A stretch of DNA of 64,000 bases from Mycobacterium numidiamassiliense (GCF_900157365.1 NZ_FUEZ01000003.1:1054001-1118000); one strand, 5' to 3'. Counted from the stretch's first letter, positions 8,697-17,990 are shown. Notes: a model not told the origin generated them from the letters alone. Program-made: numbers and translations.

Positions 8697-9842
8697 CTAC
8701 TGCGCCGAAGCGACCGCGAACGGCGTCGCCGCACGGGGCTGGGCCCGGCGATGGGGGTGCTTCCACAACCGCATCCGCTCGAGCAGTGGCAGCACGCCCT
8801 CACCGAACCAGTAGGCCTCTTCCAGGTGCGGATAGCCCGACAGGATGAAGTGCCGGATGCCCAGTTGCGCGTACTCCGCCAGCCTTTCGGCGACCTCGGC
8901 GTGCGACCCGACCAGGGCGGTGCCCGCGCCCCCACGAACCAGGCCGACTCCGGCCCACAGGTTGGGCCCGACGAGCAGTTCGCCGCTTTTGCCGCCGTGC
9001 AGGCTCAGCATGCGGCGCTGCCCCTCCGACTCGCTGCGGGCCAGGCTGGCCTGGACCCGTTGGACATCGGCGGGGTCGACGCCGGCCAGCAGCCGGTCCG
9101 CCTCGGCCCACGCTTCTTCGGCGGTGGGGCGGCTGATCACGTGAATCCGCAAGCCGTACTGCAGGACCCGGCCGGCGTCGACGGCGAGCCCACGCACCCA
9201 GTCGAGTTTCTGCGCGACCGCGGTCAACGGCTCGCCCCAGGTGAGGTAGACGTCGGAGTACTTGGCGGCGACCGGCCCGGCTGATCCCGACGAGCCGCCG
9301 AAGAACACTGGGGGTATCGGGTCGGGTTGGTTGTTCAGCTGCGCACCCTCGATCTGGATGTGTTCTCCGGTAAACGTCACCGGCTGCTTTGCGGTCCACA
9401 GTTCCCGCACCACGTGCAAGAACTCCCCGGTACGCGCATACCGCGCATCTTTATCCAGGAAGTCGCCGTAGGCCCGCTGTTCGTGCGGCTCGCCGCCGGT
9501 GACGACGTTGAGCAGCAGCCGTCCCTCGGAGTGCAGCTGGAAAGTTCCGGCCATCTGCGCGGCCAGCGTTGGGCTGAGCAGCCCCGGCCGGAATGCCACC
9601 AGGAACTTCAGGGTCTCGGTGCGCTCGATGAGCGCTGCCGTCGTCAACCAGGCGTCCTCACACCACAATCCGGTGGGGGTGAGCACCGCTTCGAAACCGT
9701 TGTCCTCGGCCGCTGCGCAGATCTGGTGCAGGTACCGCAACGTGGCCGGTCGGTCCCCGTGCATGGCCGTGCCGTGGCCCCCGGCGACGAGGTTTCGCGA
9801 ATCCCCGTACGTCGGTAAAAACCAATGAAATGCCAGGCTCAT
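8697..9842 (-). CDS. LLM-class flavin monooxygenase (alkanesulfonate monooxygenase-like)
   Basis: 381 residues, a luciferase-like TIM barrel using reduced FMN. The start MSLAFHWFLPTYGDSRNLV and the stretch RLLLNVVTGGEPHEQRAYGD, followed by KYSDVYLTWGEP, are characteristic of the SsuD/sulfone-monooxygenase branch that releases sulfite from organosulfur compounds. The ATG at 9842 follows GAAGAGGA. No flavin reductase or ABC uptake genes are adjacent; instead an MHS symporter follows immediately, which suggests a different uptake route. Sulfur scavenging is the most likely role; exact substrate unknown. Confidence 0.85.
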   Translation of the reverse strand: MSLAFHWFLPTYGDSRNLVAGGHGTAMHGDRPATLRYLHQICAAAEDNGFEAVLTPTGLWCEDAWLTTAALIERTETLKFLVAFRPGLLSPTLAAQMAGTFQLHSEGRLLLNVVTGGEPHEQRAYGDFLDKDARYARTGEFLHVVRELWTAKQPVTFTGEHIQIEGAQLNNQPDPIPPVFFGGSSGSAGPVAAKYSDVYLTWGEPLTAVAQKLDWVRGLAVDAGRVLQYGLRIHVISRPTAEEAWAEADRLLAGVDPADVQRVQASLARSESEGQRRMLSLHGGKSGELLVGPNLWAGVGLVRGGAGTALVGSHAEVAERLAEYAQLGIRHFILSGYPHLEEAYWFGEGVLPLLERMRLWKHPHRRAQPRAATPFAVASAQ

Positions 9843-9968
9843 CCAGTCCTCTTCCACTCTCGCTCCGCCGTCGACCGGCGCCCGAAACCATGCACGAAAG
9901 CTCCATCGTGCGAAACATCGCCCGCGAGCGCGAGGGTTGAAACCTGGCAGATTCGATCCGGCCCGGGG

Positions 9969-11570
9969 CTATTGCGGGTTACCGGTGCGCGGGTCGAGCG
10001 TCAGCGTCGGCTGCGGCGCACCGGTGAAGTCGAACAAAGCGGACAGCGGGCCGGCGAGCTCGTCGAACGAGTGGTCGCCGATGCGGCCGGTGTTCCAGTT
10101 GTCTTCGATGAACCGAAGGATCGACGTTTGGTCGGTGCGGGTGTGGTCCACGAAATTACTTCTGGCGTAAGGCGAAACCACCAGCAGCGGCAGCCGCGGC
10201 CCGTACCCGCACCTGCCCTGGTAGGCGATCGGCTCTGCGGCCGGATCTCCGCAACGGCCCGGGCCGTTCAGGGCGTCTTCGGTTGTGGCCGAAGACAATA
10301 CGATCGTCGACGCCTTGTGGTCATACCAGCCGTCGGAGTCGTCGTAACTGACGACGACGGCGGTGTCGCGCCACTGCGGCAGCTTCTGCAGATGATTGAT
10401 GGTCTCGACGAGGAACTGCTGTTCGTCGGCGGGATCCGAGTAGCCGGCGTGGGCGTTCTGGTAGGCGGGTGGCTTGAGGAAGCTGACCGACGGCAGCTGG
10501 GCGGCGTCGGCGGCGGCCCAGAAATCCGACACGTCGTATTGGTGGTTGGCCTGATCGGTGCGGCCGATCTTGTCGATTCCGCTGGGCGGCAAGTGATGTG
10601 GGTTGGCCGTCGACGGGTAGTATTGGAACGGCTCGTGGTGCGGGACGTAGTCGGGCTTGGTACCGAACGCCAGCGCCCCGGTCTTTCCGGTGCCGCCGAC
10701 GGCCGCGCCGACATTGTGCGTCGCATCGCACTGCGCGGTGCCGTCGGGTCTTCTGCTGGTGGGTTTGAAACCGCCCTGAAAGTAGCCCCAGGTGATGCCC
10801 TTGGCGTTGAGCAGGTCTCCGACGTTTCTGTTGCTGGCGCCGAACTGCACCTGGTCCCGCGACGAGCAGTCGTCACCGAAGGGCTGCGAATCGTCGATCA
10901 GGGTGCCTTGCCAATTGCCCGCGTCGTCGATCACCGTGTGCGGCGGGAACGGCAGCCCGCCCGGCATGAATTTACTTGTCACTCCGTGCGTTTGGCCCGA
11001 TATCAGGTTGATATGGCCGGGCGTCGAAGGGCCGAAGGTGGTGTTGTAGAAGTTGTCGCTCATCGAATAGTGCTGCGCGTAGTTCCACAGCGCAGTCACC
11101 GAGTTGCCGTCGTAGTAGCCCATCACCAGCCCCGGGACGTTGAAGGCCGGCGGAGAGCAGGTCTCGCCTTCGTCGTGCTCGACGAAGCGGTCCATCGCGC
11201 CGCCGTTGAAGGCCGACTGCTCGGCCTGGTAAGCGTGATCCTGATCGCAGGTCACCTGCTGGCCCGGTCCGCCCAGTCGCATCGGCTGCGCCGAGTTGGG
11301 ATTGTGCGTCAACAGGTCTGGCGTCAGGCCGTCGACCGCGGGGGTGCCGGGTCTGGCGTTGAACGGTTGGCCGTCGGCGTTGGCGGCATGAGGGTATGTC
11401 CCGAAGTAGTGATCGAAGGAGACGTTCTCCTCGAAGATGACCACCAGGTGGTGGATGGGTGTCGCGGTGGGCGGTTCGGCACCCGGAGCCGCGGGCTGGT
11501 GAGCGCAGGCGGCGACGAGAACAAGCGCTGCGGCGAGGCGACTGACGGCGGCGGCGCGCGGTAATACCAT
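9969..11570 (-). CDS. Phosphoesterase family lipoprotein (acid phosphatase / phospholipase C-like)
   Basis: 533 residues. A signal peptide ends in a lipobox LVAAC, predicting a lipid-anchored exported protein. HHLVVIFEENVSFDHYFGTYPH is the metal-site signature of the PF04185 phosphoesterase family (bacterial PLC and AcpA acid phosphatases), and VVSYDDSDGWYDHK matches the second metal-binding block of AcpA-type enzymes. It probably hydrolyses phosphate monoesters or phospholipids outside the membrane. The ATG at 11570 places the signal peptide correctly. It is divergent from the esterase gene, and I know of no counterpart at this place in M. tuberculosis. Confidence 0.85.
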   Translation of the reverse strand: MVLPRAAAVSRLAAALVLVAACAHQPAAPGAEPPTATPIHHLVVIFEENVSFDHYFGTYPHAANADGQPFNARPGTPAVDGLTPDLLTHNPNSAQPMRLGGPGQQVTCDQDHAYQAEQSAFNGGAMDRFVEHDEGETCSPPAFNVPGLVMGYYDGNSVTALWNYAQHYSMSDNFYNTTFGPSTPGHINLISGQTHGVTSKFMPGGLPFPPHTVIDDAGNWQGTLIDDSQPFGDDCSSRDQVQFGASNRNVGDLLNAKGITWGYFQGGFKPTSRRPDGTAQCDATHNVGAAVGGTGKTGALAFGTKPDYVPHHEPFQYYPSTANPHHLPPSGIDKIGRTDQANHQYDVSDFWAAADAAQLPSVSFLKPPAYQNAHAGYSDPADEQQFLVETINHLQKLPQWRDTAVVVSYDDSDGWYDHKASTIVLSSATTEDALNGPGRCGDPAAEPIAYQGRCGYGPRLPLLVVSPYARSNFVDHTRTDQTSILRFIEDNWNTGRIGDHSFDELAGPLSALFDFTGAPQPTLTLDPRTGNPQ

Positions 11571-11723
11571 GTCGCAACGCCATACCAGCCCGCGCCGAGA
11601 TCCGCAAAATTCCTCGAGGCAAACGGTCGCCGGTGGCTCGAAATAACCGGTCGATAGCCACCGGATTACAAAGCCCTTCCAAAGGGGTCGGTAGGGTCGG
11701 AAAAAACTAGTGGGCGCGAGATT

Positions 11724-12602
11724 ATGACCTTCGTGCCCGATCTGACCCGCCGCGCGGTGCTGCGAGTGGGCGCTAGTGCCAGCGCTGCAGCCATGGGCGC
11801 CTGGGCACTGAGCGCGCTCGTGGATCCCCCGCAGCCACAAGCGGCGCCGCTGTCACCCACCCCGTTCGAACCGTCGACCGCGAGCAGCAACCTGCCCAAC
11901 AAACTGACGGGATCGTTCATCTCGAAGGCGCGCGGTGGCGTCAAGACCAACTGGGTGATCGCGCTGCCGCCCGGGCAGACGTCGCAGAGCGGATTGCTGC
12001 CGGCGGTGATCGCGCTGCACGGCAAGGACGGCGACGCGAACATGATGCTGGACTGCGGCGTCGAGGACGCGCTGGCCCGACTGGTCAAGGAGGGCAAGCC
12101 GCCGTTCGCGGTGGTCGGCGTCGACGGCGGCAGCGACTCCTACTGGCACAAGCGGGCCGACGGCACCGACTCCGGTGCGATGGTCATCGACGAACTCCTG
12201 CCGATGCTGGGCTCGATGGGCCTGGACACCTCGCGGGTCGGGTTCATGGGCTGGTCGATGGGTGGATACGGGGCACTGCGCCTGGGCGCCAAGCTGGGGC
12301 CGTCGCGGACCGCGGGGATCTGCGCGATCAGCCCGGCGCTGTACACGTCCTACGCCGACTGCGCACCCAAAGCGTTTGACAGCGAAGAGGACTGGATGGC
12401 GAACAGCGTGATGGGCCTGCCGGCGTTGTCCCAGATTCCGCTGCGGGTGGACTGCGGAACATTCGATCGCTTCTATCCCGCGACACGCCAATTCGTGAGC
12501 CAACTCAAAACGCCACCGGCAGTAAGCTTCACAATCGGCGGCCATGACATGACGTGGTGGCGTTTGCAATTACCCGGCGAGCTCTCCTGGCTGGCGACTT
12601 AG
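11724..12602 (+). CDS. Tat-exported alpha/beta-hydrolase (esterase D/Ag85-like)
   Basis: 292 residues. The N-terminus DLTRRAVLRVGASASAAAMG is a twin-arginine signal peptide, so the folded protein is exported. The hydrolase core shows VIALHGKDGD (oxyanion region) and the nucleophile elbow GWSMGG with Ser178; GGHDMTWW near the C-terminus supplies the catalytic His. Similar to the putative esterase/antigen 85 family; the substrate is probably a lipid or carbohydrate ester in the envelope. It lies just before the acyltransferase gene, fitting an envelope-modification role. Synteny suggests Rv0519c. Confidence 0.82.
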   Translation: MTFVPDLTRRAVLRVGASASAAAMGAWALSALVDPPQPQAAPLSPTPFEPSTASSNLPNKLTGSFISKARGGVKTNWVIALPPGQTSQSGLLPAVIALHGKDGDANMMLDCGVEDALARLVKEGKPPFAVVGVDGGSDSYWHKRADGTDSGAMVIDELLPMLGSMGLDTSRVGFMGWSMGGYGALRLGAKLGPSRTAGICAISPALYTSYADCAPKAFDSEEDWMANSVMGLPALSQIPLRVDCGTFDRFYPATRQFVSQLKTPPAVSFTIGGHDMTWWRLQLPGELSWLAT

Positions 12603-12619
12603 CGAGGCACGCACACGGT

Positions 12620-14782
12620 ATGACAGTCCGACAGGAAGTCATCCCCAGCGGCACTACCCGGACCAAGCGAAGCGAATTCCGGCCGGACATCGAGGGACTG
12701 CGCGCGGTCGCGGTGATCGCGGTCGTGCTCTACCACGCGGGCATACCGGGTGTAACCGGCGGCTACATCGGTGTGGACGTCTTCTTCGTCATCTCCGGCT
12801 TCCTGATCACCGGCCTGCTCTGGCGCGAGGTCGCCACTACCAATGCCGTTGCGCTGGGCAGCTTTTACGGTGCCCGGGCCCGCCGGCTGCTGCCCGCCGC
12901 GGCCACGGTCGGCATTGCCACCGCGATCACGGCGGCGATCGTGTTGCCGCCGTTGCAGGCGCGCAGCGTCTTCGTCGATGGCGTGGCCAGCGCGCTGTAT
13001 GTCGGCAACTACCGGTTCGCCCAGCAAGGCACCGACTACCTGGCCGCCGACCTGCCCTCGCCGTTCCAGCACTACTGGTCGCTGGGCGTCGAGGAGCAGT
13101 TCTACCTGGTGTGGCCGCTGCTGATCATCGGCACCGCGTGGCTGATCGGCCGGCTGCGCCCCGGCGCCGCGGCCCGGGCACTGCCGTACACCGTGCTGCT
13201 CGGATTGGTCGGTGCGGCCTCGCTGACCGCGGCGGTGCTGTGGACCCGCATCTCGCCGTCCTGGGCGTTCTTTTCGCTGCCGACCCGCGCCTGGGAGCTG
13301 GCCGTCGGCGGCCTGGTGGCGCTGACGCTTCCGCAGTGGCGCCAGCTGCCCCTGTTGTCCGCGGCGGTCGCCGGATGCGGCGGCCTGGCACTGATCCTGC
13401 TCACCTGCACCCAGCTCGGCCCGCACACGCCCTACCCCGGTACCGCGGCGTTGCTGCCCGTGCTGGGGACCGCGCTGGTGATCGGCGGCGGCAGCGTCAC
13501 CGGCAGCCTGGGCCCCGGTCGCCTGCTGTGCCGGCCGGCGATGCGGGCGATCGGCCGGATCTCGTACTCCTGGTACCTGTGGCACTGGCCGGTGCTGCTA
13601 CTGCTGCCGCAGCTGCTGGGCGAACCCGCGGGCCTGCCGGCCCGGCTGAGCGCGATCTTCATCTCGGCCGGGCTCGCGGTGATCACCCTGCATCTGGTCG
13701 AAAACCCCGGACGCTTCGCTGCCGCTCTACGCCGATCGGCCAAGACCAGCCTGGCCGTGGCCGGCGTCGCCACCGGAGTCGCCGCGTGCGCCTGCCTGCT
13801 GCTGCTCAGGGTGATTCCGGTGCCGGTGGGTCACGGGCCGGCCGCCGCGGCGGCCAACATCGTCGCGCTGCCCACGGCGACATTCGCGGGGGCCAATCCG
13901 CAGGCCGCCGACCCGCGCGAGGCCGCGGTCCGCGATGCGTTCGCGCAGGTGCGCGCCGCGGTCGCGGCGTCGGCGAGCCTGCGCGCTGTGCCCTCGAACC
14001 TGGACCCGTCGCTGGCTGACGCTCCGGCCGACAAGGCTGCGGTATTCGTCAACGGCTGCGTGCGATCCTGGCGCGAGGTCGGGCAGGCCGAATGCGCGAC
14101 GGGCGACACCGCCTCGCCGACGACCGTCGCCCTGATCGGCGACTCGCACGCCGCCATGTGGAACCCGGCGTTTGAGCAACTCGCCGACCAACGGCACTGG
14201 CGGCTGGAAACGCTGGCCAAAGTGACCTGCCCGCTACAGGACCTGCCCATCGACAGCCCGTATCTGGGCCGTGAGTACACCGAGTGCGAACAGTGGCGCG
14301 GCCAGATCCTGGCGCGCGTGACCGCCGAGCACCCGCGTCTGGTCGTGCTGAGCATGAGCCGGCGCTACGGCGCGGACTTCGGCTTCACCTCCTACGACCC
14401 CGCCTGGATCAACACGCTGGGCCACACGGTCGCCCAGTTACGCCGTAGCGGTGCGTCCGTCCTGGTCCTGGGACCCGCCCCTGATCCGCGCTCCGCGGTG
14501 CCCGCATGCCTGTCCGGTCACCTCGACGACGCCACCGCCTGCGCGCCGGCCCGAGCCGACGCTGTCAGCAGAGCGGGCGTCGCGGCCGAGCAGGCAGCGG
14601 TCACCGGTGCCGGCGGCCACTACGCCGACGTGAGCGACCTGTTCTGCACCCCGGAACGCTGCCCGATGATCGTCGGCAACACCCTGGTGTTCCGCGACGA
14701 CAACCACGTGACGACCGAGTACGCGCGGCTGCTGGCCCCGGTGTTCGGCGCACTAACCGACAGTGCCGTCACGGGCGAATAA
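12620..14782 (+). CDS. Acyltransferase-3/SGNH fusion protein (OafA-like)
   Basis: 720 residues. The N-terminal half begins FRPDIEGLRAVAVIAVVLYH and has about ten membrane helices of the acyltransferase-3 family, with SLGVEEQFYLVWPLL and SYSWYLWHWPVLLL typical of O-antigen acetylases. A linker leads to a C-terminal extracytoplasmic SGNH domain with ALIGDSHAAMW (catalytic Ser near 509) and RDDNH near 692-696. Such fusions O-acylate envelope polysaccharides or lipids. The ATG at 12620 lies 17 bases after the esterase stop. It resembles the long M. tuberculosis proteins Rv0111 and Rv1565c, not the shorter Rv0517. Confidence 0.9.
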   Translation: MTVRQEVIPSGTTRTKRSEFRPDIEGLRAVAVIAVVLYHAGIPGVTGGYIGVDVFFVISGFLITGLLWREVATTNAVALGSFYGARARRLLPAAATVGIATAITAAIVLPPLQARSVFVDGVASALYVGNYRFAQQGTDYLAADLPSPFQHYWSLGVEEQFYLVWPLLIIGTAWLIGRLRPGAAARALPYTVLLGLVGAASLTAAVLWTRISPSWAFFSLPTRAWELAVGGLVALTLPQWRQLPLLSAAVAGCGGLALILLTCTQLGPHTPYPGTAALLPVLGTALVIGGGSVTGSLGPGRLLCRPAMRAIGRISYSWYLWHWPVLLLLPQLLGEPAGLPARLSAIFISAGLAVITLHLVENPGRFAAALRRSAKTSLAVAGVATGVAACACLLLLRVIPVPVGHGPAAAAANIVALPTATFAGANPQAADPREAAVRDAFAQVRAAVAASASLRAVPSNLDPSLADAPADKAAVFVNGCVRSWREVGQAECATGDTASPTTVALIGDSHAAMWNPAFEQLADQRHWRLETLAKVTCPLQDLPIDSPYLGREYTECEQWRGQILARVTAEHPRLVVLSMSRRYGADFGFTSYDPAWINTLGHTVAQLRRSGASVLVLGPAPDPRSAVPACLSGHLDDATACAPARADAVSRAGVAAEQAAVTGAGGHYADVSDLFCTPERCPMIVGNTLVFRDDNHVTTEYARLLAPVFGALTDSAVTGE

Positions 14783-14863
14783 CTAAGCGATGACTTTATT
14801 GGTCAATGAACCTCACAAGGTCAGCCAACGTGCTAGGAAGATAAGGGGTTTGGAGGTTTGGGG

Positions 14864-14980
14864 ATGACGCCACTGCTGTTGGTCTGCTTGGCGGCTGCCG
14901 CACCGCTCGTCGGTGTCGGCATGCTGCAACTGCAGGCGCGGCTGGAGCGCTGGGATTACGAGCGCCACGCCGACGATTAA
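14864..14980 (+). CDS. 38-residue membrane peptide, unknown function
   Basis: A short gene preceded by a strong ribosome-binding site (GGAGG, with a 7-base spacer to ATG 14864). The product starts MTPLLLVCLAAAAPLVGVG, a single hydrophobic helix, and ends in a polar tail LQARLERWDYERHADD. The helix followed by an amphipathic charged tail suggests an inner-membrane micropeptide that binds a larger partner. The nearest candidates are the acyltransferase-SGNH proteins around it. I recall similar short mycobacterial proteins but cannot give a function. Confidence 0.65.
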   Translation: MTPLLLVCLAAAAPLVGVGMLQLQARLERWDYERHADD

Positions 14981-14992
14981 GGCTTGGCCGGC

Positions 14993-15024
14993 CGTCGCAC
15001 CTGCGCAACGTCGCACCTGCGCAA
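14993..15024. repeat. Two perfect tandem copies of a 16-bp unit
   Basis: The unit CGTCGCACCTGCGCAA occurs at 14993-15008 and again at 15009-15024, just after the 38-codon gene. Probably a slippage duplication; possible variable-number locus. Confidence 0.8.
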
Positions 15025-15153
15025 CGAGACCGGCTAGATCTACGCGTTTGAGCTGATGTTTTGCGGCATAGGGACTTTGACGCCCGCATCGATCGGAAGG
15101 ACATCGCGCCGCCGACCGCGGGTGCGGTTTGCTCAAGAAGCGGCCCGACACAC

Positions 15154-15855
15154 CTAGGCTTGCCGCGACAGCTGCATCCCCACCAGTGGGGCAATCTTGC
15201 CCGCCATGTACGCGTGGCCCGCGTCGTTGGGGTGCACGCCATCGGGACCGATCAGATCGGGCCGGTCGACGAACCAGCGGTCGCCGATGGGATCGACGAA
15301 CGCCGCTCCCGCGGCCCGCGCCTCCGCATTGAGCACGTCGCGATCCTGCAGCACCTCGGCGGGCACGTCGGCGGTGGGCCACGGTGGACCGATCACCAGA
15401 AACCTCGCCGTCGGCGCGAACCGGCGCGCCAGCGCAAAGGTCTCGCGCGTCCTGTCGGCCAGCTCTCCAGGGTCAACAGGCTGGTCATTGCGGGAGCCGA
15501 AGAACACCACCAGGGCGTCCTGCGGCTTGACCGCCCGGGCGGTCAGATCCTCGAAGATGCTGCCGTGGTTGCCCGGCACGCCATAGCCGGCCCCGCCTTC
15601 GGCTGACACATCGGCCGCGACCCGAATCCCGCGTTGCGCCAACGCCTGCCACGCGCGGGCCGTCCACGCCTTGGGCCCCCGGCCGCCCTCGTCGCTGCCG
15701 GTGGTGTACGAATCGCCGATCACGGCGATGTGGTTCACGGAGGAATCCAGCGTCAGCGTCTCGTATGCCCGCACCCGCGCCGGGTTTTCCCAGACCGGAG
15801 CAACAGCGCCGGCCACCGCGGCGAGGCTGATGACGAATGTGGCCAGTCGACTCAC
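15154..15855 (-). CDS. Exported SGNH/GDSL hydrolase
   Basis: 233 residues from the GTG at 15855, which follows GGGGGAGGT with 5 bases between; this matches the length I recall for Rv0518 (231). A signal peptide of about 28 residues precedes the catalytic block AVIGDSYTTGSDEGG (Ser near 49). Block III is FFGSRNDQP and the Asp-His pair is GPDGVHPNDAGH near the C-terminus. It should be a secreted esterase or acyl-transfer partner. It lies 153 bases downstream of a stand-alone acyltransferase on the same strand, suggesting the two halves act together as the fused protein nearby does alone. Confidence 0.87.
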   Translation of the reverse strand: MSRLATFVISLAAVAGAVAPVWENPARVRAYETLTLDSSVNHIAVIGDSYTTGSDEGGRGPKAWTARAWQALAQRGIRVAADVSAEGGAGYGVPGNHGSIFEDLTARAVKPQDALVVFFGSRNDQPVDPGELADRTRETFALARRFAPTARFLVIGPPWPTADVPAEVLQDRDVLNAEARAAGAAFVDPIGDRWFVDRPDLIGPDGVHPNDAGHAYMAGKIAPLVGMQLSRQA

Positions 15856-16008
15856 CACGTACCTCCCCCAGTGAACAGTGACGTATGCAGCATCCAAATT
15901 AACGGAATCGTATGAGAAATCGGCCCAATTTCGCTGCGGCAGGCCGCTATCGGATGGGCATTCCGATGATGCCTGGGCCACAGGATAATTGGCGACCCGG
16001 TGCAAGGC

Positions 16009-17247
16009 TCACACCGCTCGGGCCGAAACCGCTTCCAGCGCACCGTCGATCTGGTGAAGTTTCGCGTTGGCCGACTCGACGGACTCGATCTTCGTGGTCG
16101 CCGGTCGGACGTCGACCATCCTACGCATCCAGCGGCGCGCGGGCTCTTCGACGCAGTGGTACATCAGGCTCGAGATGGCCAGCGCGATCGCCATCAGGCC
16201 GATGACGTTCCATTTCCACGGCGAATCGGATTCCCACGGCGTGAGCCGGAACTGCAGTACGGCCCAACCCCAGGTGGTGTGCACCAACTCGTGGACCATG
16301 TACAGGCAGAACGAGATCTGCCCGCCGTACACCATCACCCGGGTCGACAGCAGCCTCGGCAGGCTGCCCAGGCCGACCGCCAGCGTGATCACCAGCGGCA
16401 CGAACAGCATGTCGACCACACCGGCGCTGTCCAGGACTCCGCTGATCGGATAGGTGTCGAGCAGGTAGATCAGGCCCACCGTGGCGACGAGCAGCAGCAG
16501 GGAGACGTATCCGACCACGCGGCGAGCGCGCTCGCTCAGATCCAGCCGGCGAACGGCGGCGCAGGCCAGCGCGCCTGCGACGAACTGGGTCACGATCCGC
16601 GGCAACCAGCTCCACGGCGTATAGAAGAAGCCGCTGGTCAACAACAGCACCAGCGGCGGCAGCTGCGCGATGAAGGCCAGCACCATCAGGGTGCGCGCCC
16701 GGGTGGCCAGCTTCATCCGGAAGATCACCAGGATCAGCGCACCGAACAGCAGATAGGCCAGCCATTCCGCGCTGATCGACCAGGCCGGCCCGTCCCAGCT
16801 GGTGCCGTCGAAGAATGGCTCGAACCACAGCTGCACCAGCAGGATCTGGCGCACATAGCTGATCGCGGTGAGCGATCCCACCTCGGGCAGCGGCTCATGG
16901 CCGACGTGCAGCGACAGGATCACCAGCAGCGCGGCCAGGTGCAGGGTGACCAGGTACACCGGGTACACCCTGGCCAGCCGCAACCACAGGAAGTGCAGCG
17001 TCGCGCGCGCCGACCACGACCGGCCCATGCGATCGAGGTAGTTCCAGGCCAGCACGAATCCACTGAGGATGAAGAACAGGTCGACGCCCTGGGCGCCGCA
17101 GTTGAGCACCGGCGCGAGGTTCTCGCGGAAGTCGGGCGAGATGTCGCTGAGCATCGGCCGGAAATGGAAGAGGACCACCCACACCGCGGCGACGATGCGC
17201 AGCCCGGTCAGGGCTTTGATCTCACCCTTGATCTCTCCGCTGCGCAC
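16009..17247 (-). CDS. Membrane acyltransferase-3 family protein
   Basis: 412 residues, about ten membrane helices, starting at GTG 17247. IKALTGLRIVAAVWVVLFHF contains the conserved catalytic His of acyltransferase-3 proteins, and CGAQGVDLFFILSGFVLAW and DGPAWSISAEWLAYLLFG match the family blocks. There is no SGNH extension; the SGNH gene is the next one downstream. It probably transfers acyl groups to an envelope glycan or lipid across the membrane. Synteny and length fit Rv0517. It is divergent from the anti-anti-sigma gene across 299 bases. Confidence 0.87.
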   Translation of the reverse strand: MRSGEIKGEIKALTGLRIVAAVWVVLFHFRPMLSDISPDFRENLAPVLNCGAQGVDLFFILSGFVLAWNYLDRMGRSWSARATLHFLWLRLARVYPVYLVTLHLAALLVILSLHVGHEPLPEVGSLTAISYVRQILLVQLWFEPFFDGTSWDGPAWSISAEWLAYLLFGALILVIFRMKLATRARTLMVLAFIAQLPPLVLLLTSGFFYTPWSWLPRIVTQFVAGALACAAVRRLDLSERARRVVGYVSLLLLVATVGLIYLLDTYPISGVLDSAGVVDMLFVPLVITLAVGLGSLPRLLSTRVMVYGGQISFCLYMVHELVHTTWGWAVLQFRLTPWESDSPWKWNVIGLMAIALAISSLMYHCVEEPARRWMRRMVDVRPATTKIESVESANAKLHQIDGALEAVSARAV

Positions 17248-17546
17248 GACGCTCTTTCCGTCTCGTTCGCTATTTCATCCGGCTGACCGGGCGATTCCGC
17301 CCTACCGCAAGCCCCCCGACCCGCAACCGTGTAGCCCTGGCAGCCTAACAAAGCGAGCACCCCGACGGCGTCAGGGCACTGGCGTGGCCCGGCCAAGTCG
17401 GTAAAAAGCCCCCAATAGCCCGCAAAAGCCCTCTTATTTAACAAAAAAATAGACGCGGCTTTCGGTCTCCTTATATTTCGCAGGCACCGTTGAGGGCAGG
17501 TTGGTCGACACTGCGTCGGGCTCCCATCGTCTTGGAGAGGCTGCTC

Positions 17547-17990
17547 ATGACTTTCGCGATCGCCACCAGGCAGGGCAACGACACGTTCGACTGCGGTGGC
17601 GCACAGATCCGGGCCCACTGCCGGCACTTGGCGACCGTGGTGACCATCCGTGGCGAGATCGACGCCTTCAACGTCGACCCGGCCGGCGAGTACATCCGCC
17701 GCTTCGTCCTCGCGAACAACCCCGTCGTACTCGACATGAGCGAAGTGAATCCCTGTGCTGCGGCCGGTATTTCGCTGCTAACCGCATTCGACGACGAGTG
17801 CCGCGCGGCCGGCGTGGAGTGGACCCTGGTGGCCAGCCCGGCGGTTTTCGACGTGCTGGATGACGGCTGCGACCACGACGAGGCGATGTTTCCGGTCACC
17901 CGCTCGGTCAGCGAGGCGCTGCGCGACCTGGCCAACGCCATCGTAATCCGGCGTCAGCTGGTGCTGCCGCTGATCAAGAAGACGGCCTAG
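17547..17990 (+). CDS. STAS-domain anti-anti-sigma factor (Rv0516c-like)
   Basis: 147 residues. VVTIRGEIDAFNV and VVLDMSEVNPCAAAGISLL form the STAS fold of SpoIIAA-type anti-sigma antagonists. In M. tuberculosis the equivalent Rv0516c is phosphorylated by PknD on Thr2 and acts in the osmotic/SigF response. Thr2 is present here (MTFAIATRQ), so that input may be conserved. The usual phosphorylatable Ser position in the SEVNPCAAAG loop lacks an obvious Ser directly before Ala-Gly. The ATG at 17547 follows TTGGAGAGG. The 299-base upstream gap contains an AT-rich patch (about 17425-17455), but I could not identify a convincing promoter. Confidence 0.85.
   Translation: MTFAIATRQGNDTFDCGGAQIRAHCRHLATVVTIRGEIDAFNVDPAGEYIRRFVLANNPVVLDMSEVNPCAAAGISLLTAFDDECRAAGVEWTLVASPAVFDVLDDGCDHDEAMFPVTRSVSEALRDLANAIVIRRQLVLPLIKKTA

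Noticed and set aside
9825..11564. 579-codon open frame opposite the phosphoesterase
   Set aside because: The minus-strand protein has a lipobox and two metal-binding signatures; the plus-strand translation has none and is compositionally biased.
16000..17286. 428-codon open frame opposite the acyltransferase
   Set aside because: Translation is a His/Gln/Arg-rich shadow; the real gene on the other strand has clear membrane helices and family motifs.
17400..17546. Possible SigF promoter before the anti-anti-sigma gene
   Set aside because: A GGTTG and a GGGCT are present but the spacing and bases fit the consensus poorly.
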